NCBI GenBank assembly: GCA_023846275.1
Contig: CM043878.1
Span: 8,611,501 to 8,675,500 of the forward strand
Direction of reading: 5' to 3'
Length of the DNA: 64,000 bases
Origin: Vanilla planifolia
Lineage: Eukaryota; Streptophyta; Magnoliopsida; Asparagales; Orchidaceae
Positions 1 to 11,312 of this stretch are shown here, piece by piece. Positions within the stretch are counted from its first letter, which is position 1; every line of letters begins with the position of its first letter. The position numbers and the translations under genes were made by a program. The notes under the pieces were generated by a model. That model did not search any database. It worked only from the letters and a program-made list of their open reading frames with translations, and was not told where the DNA came from.

Positions 1-960
1 TGTATGTAAGGTGACCAAGCTTGTCTATGCCATCAGTTTCAAACTTGAACATGCTCCAGTCACATGGGTCTTCCACTCTCCTTTAAAAGAGTTAACAAAA
101 AGACTGGCCTTTTACCAAATAGTCTCCAAGTCAAGTTCAACTCAGTTTTTCTCAATTGGCATATTGGATGCAACTAATCAAAATCTCTATCTCTAGGATA
201 CTCCTTTTTTGGCCACAAATTCTCCCTCTCCAAGGCTACTCTCAAGACAATCAATAGAATTTATTATTGCATCGTTCTTAATGAATCTATGGACAAGTGG
301 TTCCCAATGGATTGAGTTGATAAGTTTTTTCCATAATCTTTTGGAGGTTGGGAAGCCTCCAATGTCATCCCCATTAGCAAAGCCAATTGCATAAAAATTG
401 GGCAAATTATCACCTCAAACTATCTACGGGTTTCTTGTTACCACTCAAGATAATTATTAAAGAAGGATTTCTTCGACTATTCTCTAATAGGTATGATTAC
501 TTGGAAGGCTATTCTTAAGCACAAACCCTTTCTCAAGTTTCTAAGTCATTGGAAATGTTCTTTCCATACCTTTCCCTGGCAAATTATCAAGGGTTTTCAA
601 CAACATATCCCTAGATGGTACAAGAATGAAAATAAATATTTAGCATTTTCCTTTGACTTGTGCGCTGCAATAAATTGAAAGTTGATGACAAGCTCACCCA
701 AGTAGAGTCGGCATCAACGCATTTTGTAGACTATGTATGATGTGAAGGAAACAAGTAATCATCTCTTCTTCAAATGTAGGTTCTCAAGGAGCATTCTTAA
801 ATCTTTAATCTAATTCCCTGTGACTTTGTCTACATCCTATGCCCTTCATGTAACTTTCTCGTAGTTAAACAATTGTAACAGAATCAACCACGAAACAAGA
901 TGAAAACTACCATAGCAATTCACTTATTGGGAAGAAAGGAATGCAAGAACCTTCAGAGCA
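1..960 (+). mobile_element. Decayed LINE (non-LTR retrotransposon) 3' fragment
   Basis: No long open frame survives, but reading across frames at about 670-800 gives the usual C-terminal tail of plant LINE reverse transcriptases. There is a KL-T...SRHQRI-like stretch, then a C-x2-C pair (CRLC, near 731-742), then ETSNHLFFKCRFSRSI (near 750-800). This is the zinc-binding region (zf-RVT) that follows the polymerase. The frame is broken by stops and at least one frameshift, so the copy is dead. The 5' part lies beyond the window edge and the exact 3' end is unclear. It lies on the strand opposite the putative kinase exon at 1262-1390. If that gene is real, the LINE would sit in its first intron. 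The family call rests on the motif alone. Confidence 0.5.
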
Positions 961-1261
961 TCCTCATCTGCCATCAATGTTGTTACGGACTAGACCCTTT
1001 GGGGTTTTCCACCTCAAAAAATAATGACCATTCTCTTTGTAAGCTATCCTCAGCAAGAACATCCTACTCTCTCTTTCCAACTCAAGCCTGCAACCGACTC
1101 TTTATTGTCAACTCTCCACTCTCCTATGCACAAATCCTTTCAATTTTTTAGTCAACACAAAATTCGGCCACTGCCCTTTTTACTTCAAAAAAAAATCCCG
1201 CAAAATGTGACAAAATTCCGTGAACAAGCAGAAGGGGAGTCTACGGTTGAGGGTCACATAC

Positions 1262-1390
1262 GACGCGGAGATTGGAGTAGCGAAGCCGCCGGAGGAGAAC
1301 TGCCAAAGCCGGAGAAATGCAAAGGCTCCCGCTACCTTCCTCGGTGAAGAGAACGGATTCATCCAGCAGCACCTCCATTACTGCCTCCAT
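1262..1390 (-). CDS. Putative first exon of an inositol-tetrakisphosphate 1-kinase-like gene
   Basis: A GC-rich island on the - strand encodes 43 residues starting MEAVMEVLLDESVLF and ending LLRRLRYSNLRV. It is followed at once by GTATGT, a strong plant splice donor, at 1261. The pattern (V)LLDESVLF...LLRRLRYSN resembles the N-terminus of plant ITPK4-type inositol tris/tetrakisphosphate kinases, cytosolic ATP-grasp enzymes of inositol phosphate and phytate metabolism. The start is the first ATG of a short run of in-frame codons; a second ATG lies four codons in. The remaining exons would lie to the left. None is seen within 1-1260, which is occupied by LINE remains, so either the gene continues off the window or this is an isolated, captured or broken exon. 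The family assignment comes from a short N-terminal match only. Confidence 0.4.
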
Positions 1391-1591
1391 TCCGCCGCAG
1401 ATCTCACGGCTTCTAGTTGAGCAACGAATCTATGCTCTAACAAAGTTGGAGCTAAATTTCATCAACTCGCCCGATCTCCCTGCTTTCTTGTCACTCTCGC
1501 TATGGGAAGTGGCAAATTAGTTGCTTGTTCAACAGACACATCCGCCATCGATTGCAACCACGGCTTCTAATATGAGTACAATCGAGAGAAA

Positions 1592-1629
1592 AATAAATAA
1601 ATAAATAAATAAATATATATATATATATA
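1592..1629. repeat. (AAAT)n / (TA)n compound microsatellite
   Basis: A run of AAAT units passes directly into a TA run. It lies ~200 bp upstream of the putative kinase start (- strand) and could also serve as an AT-rich promoter segment. No other signal is visible. Confidence 0.85.
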
Positions 1630-2204
1630 GTAAAAAAATACGAAAAAAAAAATTGCCTAACAAAATAAATTATGACTTCTCATTTTCTAACTAGAAATTC
1701 CAAGACATTTGTACTATTTATAAGGCTTTTTAACGAAATTCGAACCCATATTATCATTTTTGTTATTTTAAATTTATTATTATCTTTAAAAAATCGTTAT
1801 TTTATGTGTACATTTTTTTACTGATTTAATATTTTGAAGATTATAATTGCGAATAAAAGTTTTTGGTGGCTTTTAAAATAAATTATAAAATTACATTTTC
1901 TAAGTTCAAATTTATGCCATCCTTACACTCACATTGCTCTTAAAATAAGCATTGAAGTTAAGTCATCCATACTATTAATCTTGTATTTTAAAATCTATTA
2001 ATATTTTAAAAATTATTTAATTCTATCAGTGCCATTATTACTTTTACTATTAAGTCTCCTTCATTCAATAAAAAAACCATTAATATCAATTATTTATTTT
2101 TTAAAATTTTATTCTCTAGCCAAAACATCATTTTTATGCAAATCTCTATTATATATTAAATAATAATAAATGTGAATGACTTTTTCTTATTTGTTTCATT
2201 TTTT
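1630..2204. other. AT-rich intergenic spacer
   Basis: Very AT-rich sequence with many short A and T runs. I see no coding potential, RNA gene or clear repeat boundary. Confidence 0.6.
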
Positions 2205-2590
2205 ATTAATATTATTTTGAACTTTAAAATTTGGAAATTAAAAATAAAATATATCTTAAAATATGCAATCAAATATGATGGATAAGATAATTATTGTTGG
2301 AAAAAATAAATAAGTGGACGTTACGAGGTCATATGTATAATTTCACTTCCTTAATCTTTTGCCATAAACTCATATATATATATATATATGCTATGTTGGC
2401 TTAGGGGTTTGTAGTCGTTTTTGGATCTTTTTAAGAACAATTTTTTCTTTCTTCAAAACCCTCTTGTAACCCTCAATTATGGTGAATTTTTTTGCTTGTG
2501 TTCTCCTATTATTTTTCTTATATTAGTTTTTTTAAGTAAATCTCCATCATTTATATTTGATTTACTATGATTTGATCCAATTACATAACA
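2205..2590 (+). repeat. Copia 5' LTR (diverged)
   Basis: Alignable by eye over its length with 6472-6845. Shared blocks include the ATATATCTTAAAATATGCAA core, the region around GCTATGTTGG, the TAACCCTCAATTAT block and the terminal TATGATTTGATC segment. It carries a (TA)9 run near 2371-2388 where the 3' copy has a shorter AT stretch. The first bases are eroded, so the left edge is approximate. Confidence 0.8.
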
Positions 2591-2593
2591 AGC

Positions 2594-2605
2594 TGGTATC
2601 AAAGT
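2594..2605 (+). other. Primer binding site of the copia element
   Basis: TGGTATCAAAGT lies three bases after the 5' LTR. It matches the common plant TGGTATCAGAGC site, complementary to the 3' end of initiator tRNA-Met, with one changed base within the core. Confidence 0.75.
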
Positions 2606-2639
2606 CACGTTCATTGGTTCAACGAACTTTTTGTGAATG

Positions 2640-3360
2640 GCAACCATAAAATATGATATCGAGAAGTTAAATCAGAGTACACAGTTTGCTTTATAACAAA
2701 TCAAGATGTGAGAATTTTGGTGTAGTTAAATCTGGACGATGCCCTTCTCAAAATGAAGATGTCATCAATCCTAATAGTAGAGGAGAAAGAGAGGCAAGAT
2801 CAAAAAGTAAAAAAATTCAGATATAGTTACACTTGTCAAATAAGATTCTATAAGATTGATTGAAAAAAAAAGATGGCTATAACTCTGTGGCTTGGATTAG
2901 AAACTCTTTGTATGGCAAAGAGGTTATCAAGCAAACTCTTTCTAAAGCAGCATTTGTACATATATTATCTCACTAAAGACAAAGACATCAAGTCTCATTT
3001 GGATGAGTTTAAGATAATTATTATAGATCAGAAAATGCTTGAAGTTAACTATGATGTTGAAGACCTTGCTCTACTTCTATTATGTTAATTGTCATCAGAC
3101 TCAAAGTTTTTTTGTCAAGATTCAATTTCTCTTAAGGACATTTCATAGGCCTTATTATCAAAAATAATGGTTGACAAAGATCTGTCAACTTCTGAATTGC
3201 AAATAGAATGTTTGATTATTAGAGGATGATCGAAGCAAAGAGATTTTTTTTGATAATGTAAAAACAAAGATCAAAGTCCAAACACAATTAACTATTTTGC
3301 AATTACTACAAGAAAAAAGGGTCACATAAAGGTATATTACTTTAAACTAAATATAAAAGA
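2640..3360 (+). pseudogene. Copia gag remnant
   Basis: The longest open piece (2873-3088) has the copia gag pattern LYIYYLTKDKDIKSHLDEF...DVEDLALLLLC (a gag/UBN2-type capsid domain). Near 3296-3350 a zinc-knuckle remnant is readable as CNYYKKKGHIK, in which later cysteines have become tyrosine, so RNA binding by this knuckle is lost. Several stops and shifts lie between these pieces. Confidence 0.7.
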
Positions 3361-3421
3361 ATGTATTGGAGATATCATGCTTGTATTAGATTTAAAAATG
3401 TTCTCAAGTTTAAGATAAATT

Positions 3422-3805
3422 ATGGATTCAACATGCTCTTTTCACATAACACCAAATAGAGATTGGTTCGCTACCTATGAGCCTATTACAAATGAAGTTG
3501 TGTTTATGAGCAATAATAAATCATGCACTGTTACTGATATTGGAACTATCAAGATCAAGATGTCTGATGGATCTATTTGCATACTTGTTGAGGTTAGACA
3601 TATTCTAAACTTAAAGAGAAATCTTATTTCTCTTAACACATTTAATAGAAAAAGTTACCAATATATCGAAGAAAGTGGAGCTATAAGAGTTGTTTACGAT
3701 TCTCTGGTGATAATGAAAGGGAAAAAGACCAACAATAAATTATACACTCTTAAAAGAATCTACTATGATAGGAGTAACAGTAGTATCATCTATTTTATAT
3801 TCTAA
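3422..3805 (+). pseudogene. Copia protease region remnant
   Basis: A 127-residue open stretch begins MDSTCSFHITPNRDWFATYE and continues with IGTIKIKMSDG, EVRHILNLKRNLISL and NKLYTL. This is the usual copia protease to pre-integrase segment. The active-site triad position reads D-S-T. The next frame break comes immediately after, so the segment is no longer part of a polyprotein. Confidence 0.8.
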
Positions 3806-3829
3806 TATTATAAGATTATGATATATGCA

Positions 3830-4640
3830 ATTAAGACACACGAGTGAGAGGTCTAATTGAACTAAGTAAAAGAGACCTTTTATCTAGAGATATGACAAGA
3901 AAGCTAGAGTTTTGTAAGTAGTACACTATAGAAAAACATAAAAGAGTAGTTTTTAGTTCTAGACAACACAGAACCAAAGAGACCTTAGATTATACTCATT
4001 TAGATTTATGGGATTTATCTCAACAGTCATCTAAGGTCAATGCCAAATGCATGCTCACTTCCAAATGAAAGACACTTATTAAGAAGCAAATAAGAAAAGT
4101 AATAAAGCATCTTCAAACTGATAATGGGTTGGAGTTTTGTTTTAGTGAATTAAGTAAATACTATAGAAATAATTAAGTACAGAACTTATGTAGAAACTTC
4201 TCAACAAAATGGTATCTTTGAGAGATTAATCAAATCATTTTGAAGATGGCTAAATGCATGTTATTAACTATAGATCTTTCAAATTCATTATAGATAAAAG
4301 CATGTTTCATAGCTTATTATCTAATCAATATTTCATCTTACATAATCCTATACATGAAAATGTCTAAAGAGATTTAGTCAAGTAAATCTTTAGATTATTC
4401 TCAATTAAAAGTTTTTTATTATGTTGTTTACTCTCATTATAAAGAAAGAAAATTAGATCTCAAGTCTAAGAAATATGCCTTTCTTGATTATTCTCAAGAA
4501 GGAGGAATAAAATATTACAGACTTTGATGTCTTTTTAAATCTAAATTGATAATTAATAGAGATATTATGTTTGATGAATGGTCTTTTTTAAATACTTCTA
4601 AATTATCTATTGTTGTTCATGATGATACTATGAATAATAG
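3830..4640 (+). pseudogene. Copia pre-integrase and integrase remnant
   Basis: Across frames one reads fragments of the integrase core, including HLQTDNGLEFC (the second catalytic Asp block) near 4110-4140. The following PQQNG/ER-N block is recognisable near 4200. At least four stop codons or frameshifts interrupt it. Confidence 0.65.
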
Positions 4641-4959
4641 TCCAAATGGTGTAAAAATTGAGATTTATTTACATGACTTATCAGAAGATATATAAGTTAT
4701 TGAAGATGATCAGACCCTATAAGAAAGACAATTATACAGTATTGGAAAAGATCAAGAAAGAAGGGTGTTCAAACCTTCAAAGAGATATATAGATACTGAT
4801 TTGGTTGCATACACTTTTACTGTGGCTTCAGATGTGAGTTTGAGTAGTGAGCCTTACACTTATTCAAATGTGACTACTTGTGAAAACTCAAAAGATTTGT
4901 TATTGGTTATGTAGGAAAAAAGTTAAGTCCTTAGATAAGAACAAAACTTAGAATTTGAC

Positions 4960-6400
4960 AAAAATTCTAGCTGGTAAGAAAGTCGTTAAATGTAAGTAAA
5001 TGTTTAAGAAAAAGTCTGATATCTTAAGTGTTGAAGAAGACAGGTTTAAGGCTATGTGATATAGCTAGGTTAAAGGTATTGATTTTACTGATGTATTTGC
5101 ACTTATGGTAAAGCAAACATCTATTAGGAGTTTGCTTGGTTTAGTTATTATAAATGATTCAGAGCTAGAATAACTAGGTATCAAGACTATTTTTTTTATC
5201 CAAAAATTTTTATATAAAAGATATACATAGAGTAACCTGAAGGTTTTGTTTGTAAAAAAAAGAAGACTGTGTGTGTAGATTAAGAAAGTTTTTATATAAC
5301 TTAAAATAATCTCCTAGATAATGATACAAAATATTTGATTCTTTCATGTTATCTCATTAGTTATGTATGAGTAGTTTTGATAGCTATGTATATTTGAAGA
5401 AACTTACAAATGGATCTTTCCTATACTTGTTGCTCTATTTGGATGACATGATTATTACAGCAAAGAATAAGACTCATAATAAGGGCTTAAAAGAACTTTT
5501 CAGATAAGAGTTTGACATGAAAGACTTAAGGACAACAAGAAAGATATGGATAGAGATCACGAGAGATAGGAAGGAAAATGCACTTCTTTTTATCTCAAAG
5601 TTATTACATTAGAAAGGTACTTAAAGATTCAAGATGAAAGAAGTTAGACTTGTTTCTACAAATTTGGCCACTTATTTCAAGTTGTTTAAAAATCTATGTC
5701 TAAACATTGAGGAGGAAACATAATACATGCATCATATTCCTTATATGAATACTACTGGTAGATTGATGTATGCTATGGTTTGCACACGTCCTGATTTGGC
5801 ACATGTTGTTAGTGTTATCAGTAGGTATATGACTAATCGAGGTAAGCAATATTATGAGGTTATTAAGTAAATTTTGAGGTACTTATGTGGTACTATTGAA
5901 AATTATCTATATTTTAGAGAAAATATCTCAAGACTAAAAAGTTATATTGAACCAGACTATAGAGGTGACTATGATAGAAGAATGTCCTTCACAGGGTATG
6001 TCTTCACTCTTGAGGGTTGTGTTGTCAGTTAGAGATTAATTTCATAAAGTATAATTATATTGTCTACTATAAAGACAGAGTGTATGGCCAAAACTAATGC
6101 TGTGAAAGAAATTATCTAATTATGAGGTCTATTTCGAGAGTTGAGTAGAATGGTAGAGCAATCACCATATTTTGTGACAATCATAGTACTATATGTTTGT
6201 CAAAAAATTAGATGTTTTATGAGAGGACAAAGCATATTGATACCAGGTACCACTTGACTCGTGATAAGATTAAGGTTAGAGATGTAGCTATTAAAAAAAT
6301 TAGTACTATGAAGAACCCCATAGACATGATGACAAATGTGCTTCTTGCAACCAAGTTCAAACTTTTTTTGGACTTGTTAACTTCATGTGATTCATAGAGA
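4960..6400 (+). pseudogene. Copia reverse transcriptase and RNase H remnant
   Basis: Readable pieces include a KWVFKKK-like start near 4990, GIDFTDVFALMVKQTSIRSLL near 5075-5135, YLDDMIITAKNK near 5435-5475 (the catalytic YxDD, here with Leu), CTRPDLAHVVS near 5785-5815, and the RNase H end ERTKHIDTRYHLTRDKI (6215-6270). Stops split the region many times. Confidence 0.8.
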
Positions 6401-6471
6401 CACCTTTTGGAGAGTCAAGCTTATTTTAGTTGACTTTAATTTTGGAGAGAATTCAATTTAATGTGAAGATT

Positions 6472-6845
6472 TGTTGATATTGTCTTGAATTCTAAACTTC
6501 AAAAATTGAAAATGAAGTATATCTTAAAATATGCAATAAAATATGATGAATTAGATATCTATTATTGAAAGAAATAAATGAGAGGATGTTATGAGGGTAT
6601 ATTTATAATTTTATTTTCTTAATGTTTTGTCATAAACTTATATATATTTATATGCTATGTTGGTTTAAGATTTTCTAGTCATTTTAATAATAGATTTTTT
6701 TCTCCTTCAAAACTCTCTTATAACCCTCAATTATAGTAAATTTCTTTGTTTGCACTCACCTATGATTTTTCCCATTTAGGTTTTACACATAAATCTCTGT
6801 ATCATCAAGATTTGGTTTGCTATGATTTGATCAAATTACGTAATA
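6472..6845 (+). repeat. Copia 3' LTR (diverged)
   Basis: It starts TGTTGATATTGTC and ends near ...CAAATTACGTAATA. It aligns with 2205-2590 with many substitutions and small gaps. The terminal TG is kept but the terminal CA is not obvious. Confidence 0.78.
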
Positions 6846-9800
6846 TTTTTACAAGACGATTATAGTATTGCAACTAATACATGAAGGTTTTTCTAAGTGT
6901 GTTGATGATCAAAGAATATGAGTATTTTGTTTCTAATTGGTTTATCACCAACAACACAATCATATTATAAGAGTTGGGTGCCTACATTCATTTTAAAGTT
7001 TATATAAGATCATTTGTTCTACCTTTATGGATGATGATCACAATATCAATTCTTTATTATTAGTGAATGTTTGGAGTGTTGTGTATTTTGTAAAACTTGA
7101 TAATAAATGTAATTAATATTAAAATATAGCAAGATTCATGCACTTTGAGTTAAAAGAAGCTTAATGTCGTCAACCTACAAATCATGAAGTAGTGAAGAAA
7201 AGTTTCTTATGAAATAACAAACCACTTGGAGTTAATCATTTCTTACAATTACCATGGCTTATAATATCAAGCCTTTTACCCTTTACAAAATGGTACTTAG
7301 GATTCATTTAACTCAAGCATGCATTACCTTGACAATTTATATTATTGAGTTATAAAACCTTATAGAATCATATTAATATACTGGTAACTTCAACACAAAC
7401 TATTTTAGATCTAATTTAAACTTTAAGTTAAATAAATCAAGTTTTAGATTAAGCATTATTTCTCGTTATCTTATAATCATATAATATAATAATTAATATT
7501 GTTTACATTCAGACTTAGGGCAACGACTAAATTTGAAATTTTTTATGAAAATGTATAGATAAAATGGGTACATTATACAGATGCAACTACTATATGGAGT
7601 AAGAATAAAAGTGCAATTCTAGTCATATAAGGTATTGATCTTATACGTGTCTTGTTTGTATTATAAAGATTGAGTAGTTATCATCATCGTATGAGTACAA
7701 AACATGCTTTGTATGAGTACATAGTTTATTTCCTCTTAAAACTTATCATTTATATAAATTATGTTGTAGTCGGACAAGTATAATTAATATATCGTACTAG
7801 TATCACCTTGTGTTTAGCTTAAATTATGAAATTATGGCTTTGTCATATAACTAATAAGCCTCATACAACATCCAATCTCGAATTCGAGATATTTATGATT
7901 GTTACATCATATAGTATGAAAGCAAATATTCAATTATACAGTCTATTTCAAGTCATAAAAAACTTTAAATGCCTCTTGGACAAAATGGATTTATTTTGTA
8001 CTACGAATATAATATTAGCAATATATGAGTACAATCATTATGTAATATGATCACATTCTCTTAAGTAAACATTAATGTACAATGGCAATTCATGTATCAC
8101 ACTTGTATGTTTCATTCTCCCTTGTAATTAATACAAAAGATGTAGCACAAAGATTATTACAATGCTTTATTATTTATGATCATCACATTAACTATTATTA
8201 AGCTAATTATTAAATGATTGTGCAATAATTCGTCTTTATTATGATCAAATCCTACAAAATTTTCTCGAGAGCTCGATATTTAATGAAAAAAATTATCATA
8301 TAATGACAATCCACATTCACACATTTACAACATATTTGAACAATAAAAATAAACTACACATACTTTTTTGATCTCTGCAATTGTTTAGTACAATATTTTC
8401 AAAACTTAATTAATATACTATGAATCAACATCGTATAATATGAAGACTTATTACATACTTACATGATAAGATATTAACAGATGATTTCCACTAACCTTAT
8501 CGTTGTATCATTAGAATAATTTGAGTTTTATGCATATCGTCATGATATGACTACTACAATGCACTAGTACGAATGCAATCTCAAATATGCAATGACTATT
8601 TAAAACACTTTAGAAAGCTCAATTAGTTATTGAAAGTACATAATTAACCTTGGGACTCTCATTATTATAAATAAGAATACATTTTGAAAAGGAAAAACTA
8701 ATGATATAAATTACAAAATCATAAGAAAAGAAAAAAGCTTAATACAACCTTTCTCTCTTTCGTTTAGAACTCTCACTTAACTACAACGATTTATCTTTCA
8801 TTCTTGTACATTTTTCACTATTTAGGTCATATTGGTAATTTTTTTTACTCATTTAAATTTGTGCCACTCATATTTTAAATGAACCTAAGATATAAGTTTA
8901 TTGTAAGAGTTATCCTTAAGCGTTATAAACATGTTGCTTTAAATATGACTTTTTTGAGTTATTTGTGGTGTCTCCTCTAAGCACTATTGATTGTAAATGG
9001 GTTATCCTACTAGTTGCTAAAAAGAGTGTGGCTAGTAAAAGCCTATTTAACTTGATTGAGGGTAAATATAGATACAAATTAGGTCAAAACATCTACTCTT
9101 ACTTAATGTTTTCTTAATTATTGTTTTGTTGTTATTTCATAATGATCTAATTAATTATCTCTAACTAGTTTTATTATACTAATCAATTGTGATTTGATAT
9201 TAATTATTGCATATATTTCTCTTAAACTTATATTTTGATTGGGGTGTTATAAGTGGTGGAGACGTTGATTTCTAATTTTTTAAACGTAATTAGGTGCAAA
9301 GGTTGTTCTTTTACTATGTCTTTTAAGAGAGGTTTTTGCATGATTAGGTGCTTAGGTAGATTAAGGATGGACAAGTTATAGGTATCAATGAAGCTTAAGT
9401 GGCAAACTTAATGATAAGAGTCCTAATCAATGATGACATCATTTTTTTATCGAGAGCCTCAAGGTAGGTGATGGACAAAAGCTGGGGGTTTAGATCCATT
9501 AAGTATGAAGTTTTATTTGCTTAAGAGGTAGGGAAATCAAGTTATAAGAACATTTTGTGACAAATTGTTTAATGTCTTGCAATTTTTTATTTTTATAAAA
9601 TATGTGAAAATGAGAAACTAATGTGTATGAGTTTGTAAACATTTATATTTTACATTATTAAATGAATATTTTGGTAGATCGATGTAACATAATAAAATAA
9701 TAATATTTTAATTACATCTAAAAAATGTGTCAATTTATAGAATAGTTAAAAGTGTGGAATTGAGTATATAATTGGATTGAGCCTAATGCAAAACATTTAA

Positions 9801-9870
9801 TGGTACTTATTTTATAATCTTTGTTGAATTGAATTTATTATGAATTTATAAAAATTCAAGAAATAAATGA
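6846..9870. other. AT-rich intergenic DNA, no gene seen
   Basis: About 3 kb without a supported gene. Open frames here are short and have no recognisable domain. A 16 bp perfect palindrome centred on GAATTC lies at 7875-7890. A GTTATAAGTGGT segment near 9249 looks vaguely like the end of a gypsy LTR followed by a primer site, but no partner LTR or coding remains support it. Confidence 0.55.
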
Positions 9871-9871
9871 G

Positions 9872-10590
9872 TAAAAGAAAATATTATTTCAAAATTAAAG
9901 AACTATGATTTTTTATAAGCTGTAACAATAAAATGGTTATTACATAGCTTATTACTTTAAGTGAGTTGGACAAGTACAAAAAGAACTGTTTAAAACATTA
10001 TGAATTAGAGGAGAAAGAAAGTAAAAGGAGAAGCTTTGAGGAAGCAGCTCTTAGAGGAAGATATTGTAATATTATTGATCATTAAATTATGTATAAATAA
10101 AACTATTTTACAAAGCATGACAAAATACAAGAAAATAAACTATTTCAAAAATATAAAAATGAATATATAATTGAATAAAGAGCTTGTCGAGATGAGTCCT
10201 AATTTGATAATTCATAGAATTTCTAAATAAATTCTGATTGAGACAAAACAAGCATCATTAGACTCATCTCGACTAACTCTATCTAATTATATATTTATTT
10301 TTTATATTTTAAAATAATTTATTTTCTTATATTTTAACATGTTTTATAAAATATTTCGATTTGTAACTTATTTAACAATCAATGATGTCATATATATTAT
10401 TAGCAATAGGTGTAAATAGTGGAAGACTAACATGGCACAACTAGAGGAAAGAACAATAGACCAAGAAAAGGAAAAAATAATGGTAATTAAGAAAGGTGTT
10501 GCATTTGACAAAAGGAGATAAAACTGGATTGTTTAAGCATCTATGAGGATTAAAACATTTAGTAAGATCAATTTCATTCAAAATTTCTTA
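9872..10590. repeat. ~720 bp tandem duplication, copy 1
   Basis: Begins TAAAAGAAAATATTATTTC and is followed head-to-tail by a diverged second copy at 10591-11312 that begins with the same motif. Shared parts include TTACTTTAAGTGAGTTGG, GAGGAGAAAGAAAGTAAAAG, a long foldback, and the GGAAGACTAACATGGCACAA region. Scattered substitutions and small indels separate the copies. No recognisable protein is encoded. Confidence 0.85.
10100..10357. repeat. Foldback (MITE-like inverted repeat), copy 1
   Basis: Left arm about 10100-10200 and right arm about 10258-10357 are inverted copies with few mismatches. For example, CTTGTCGAGATGAGTC on the left pairs with GACTCATCTCGACTAA on the right, and the arms extend outward through ATATATAATT and ACAAAATA/TATTTTAACATG blocks. 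The loop is about 60 bases. No transposase is present. The structure fits a MITE or foldback element and could give a long hairpin RNA if transcribed. Confidence 0.75.
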
Positions 10591-11312
10591 TAAAAGAAAA
10601 TATTATTTCAAAATAAAAGAACTATGATTTTTATAAGCTACAATAACAAAATGGTATGGCTTATTACTTTAAGTGAGTTGGATAAGTACAAAAAATATGT
10701 TTAAAACATAATGAATTAGAGGAGAAAGAAAGTAAAAGGAGAAGCTTTGAGGAAGCAACTTCTAGAGGAAGTTATGAAGAAGATATTACAATATTATTAA
10801 TCATTAAATTAGGTATAAATAAAAATATTTTATAAAGTATGACAAAATATAAGAAAATAAATTATTTCAAAAATATAAAAATGAATATATAATTGAATAG
10901 AGAGCTTGTTGAGATGAGTCCTAATTTGATAATTTGTAAAAATTCCAAATAAACTCTGATTGAGACAGAACAAGCATCATTAAACTCGTTTCGACTAGCT
11001 CTATCCAATTATATATTTATTTTTTTAATTTTAAAATACTATATTTTATTATAGTTTGGCATGTTTTATAAAATATTTCGATTTTTACCTTATTTAATAG
11101 TCGATGATGGTATAGATATTATTAGCAATAAGTGTAAAGAGTGGAAGGCTAACATGGCACAATTAGAGAAAAGAATAATAAACCAAGAAAAGGAAAAAAG
11201 AATTGCAATTAAAAAAGGTGTTGGATTTGACAAGAAGAGATATAAAAGGATTGTTTAAGCAACTACAATGATGAAAACATTTAGTGAGATGAGTTTCATT
11301 CAAAATTTCTTA
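10591..11312. repeat. ~720 bp tandem duplication, copy 2
   Basis: Second copy of the unit at 9872-10590, including its foldback. It carries a 65-codon open frame (11061-11258) that is interrupted in copy 1 and matches no family I know. The right edge is near 11312, where AAAATTTCTTA occurs as at the end of copy 1. Confidence 0.85.
10820..11082. repeat. Foldback (MITE-like inverted repeat), copy 2
   Basis: Same foldback as in copy 1, with arms about 10820-10922 and 10980-11082. The arms are more diverged here than in copy 1 (for example GTTGAGATGAG on the left against CTCGTTTCGAC on the right), so the two have drifted separately since the duplication. Confidence 0.7.

Larger units (their letters stand above)
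2205..6845 (+). mobile_element. Old, degenerate Ty1/copia LTR retrotransposon
   Basis: A full-length but dead element of about 4.64 kb. It has two related LTRs (about 2205-2590 and 6472-6845), a tRNA-Met-type primer binding site after the 5' LTR, and internal remains in the copia order gag, protease, integrase, reverse transcriptase, RNase H. The protease segment (DSTCSFHITPNRDWF) and the C-terminal YERTKHIDTRYHLTRD block are typical of Tork/Tnt1-like elements. Stops and frameshifts occur throughout and the LTRs differ at many positions and in length, so the insertion is old. No convincing target-site duplication is left. Confidence 0.88.

Noticed and set aside
9240..9560. Possible gypsy LTR end and primer site (GTTATAAGTGGT)
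   Set aside because: The primer site match is poor, and no second LTR or coding remains were seen nearby.
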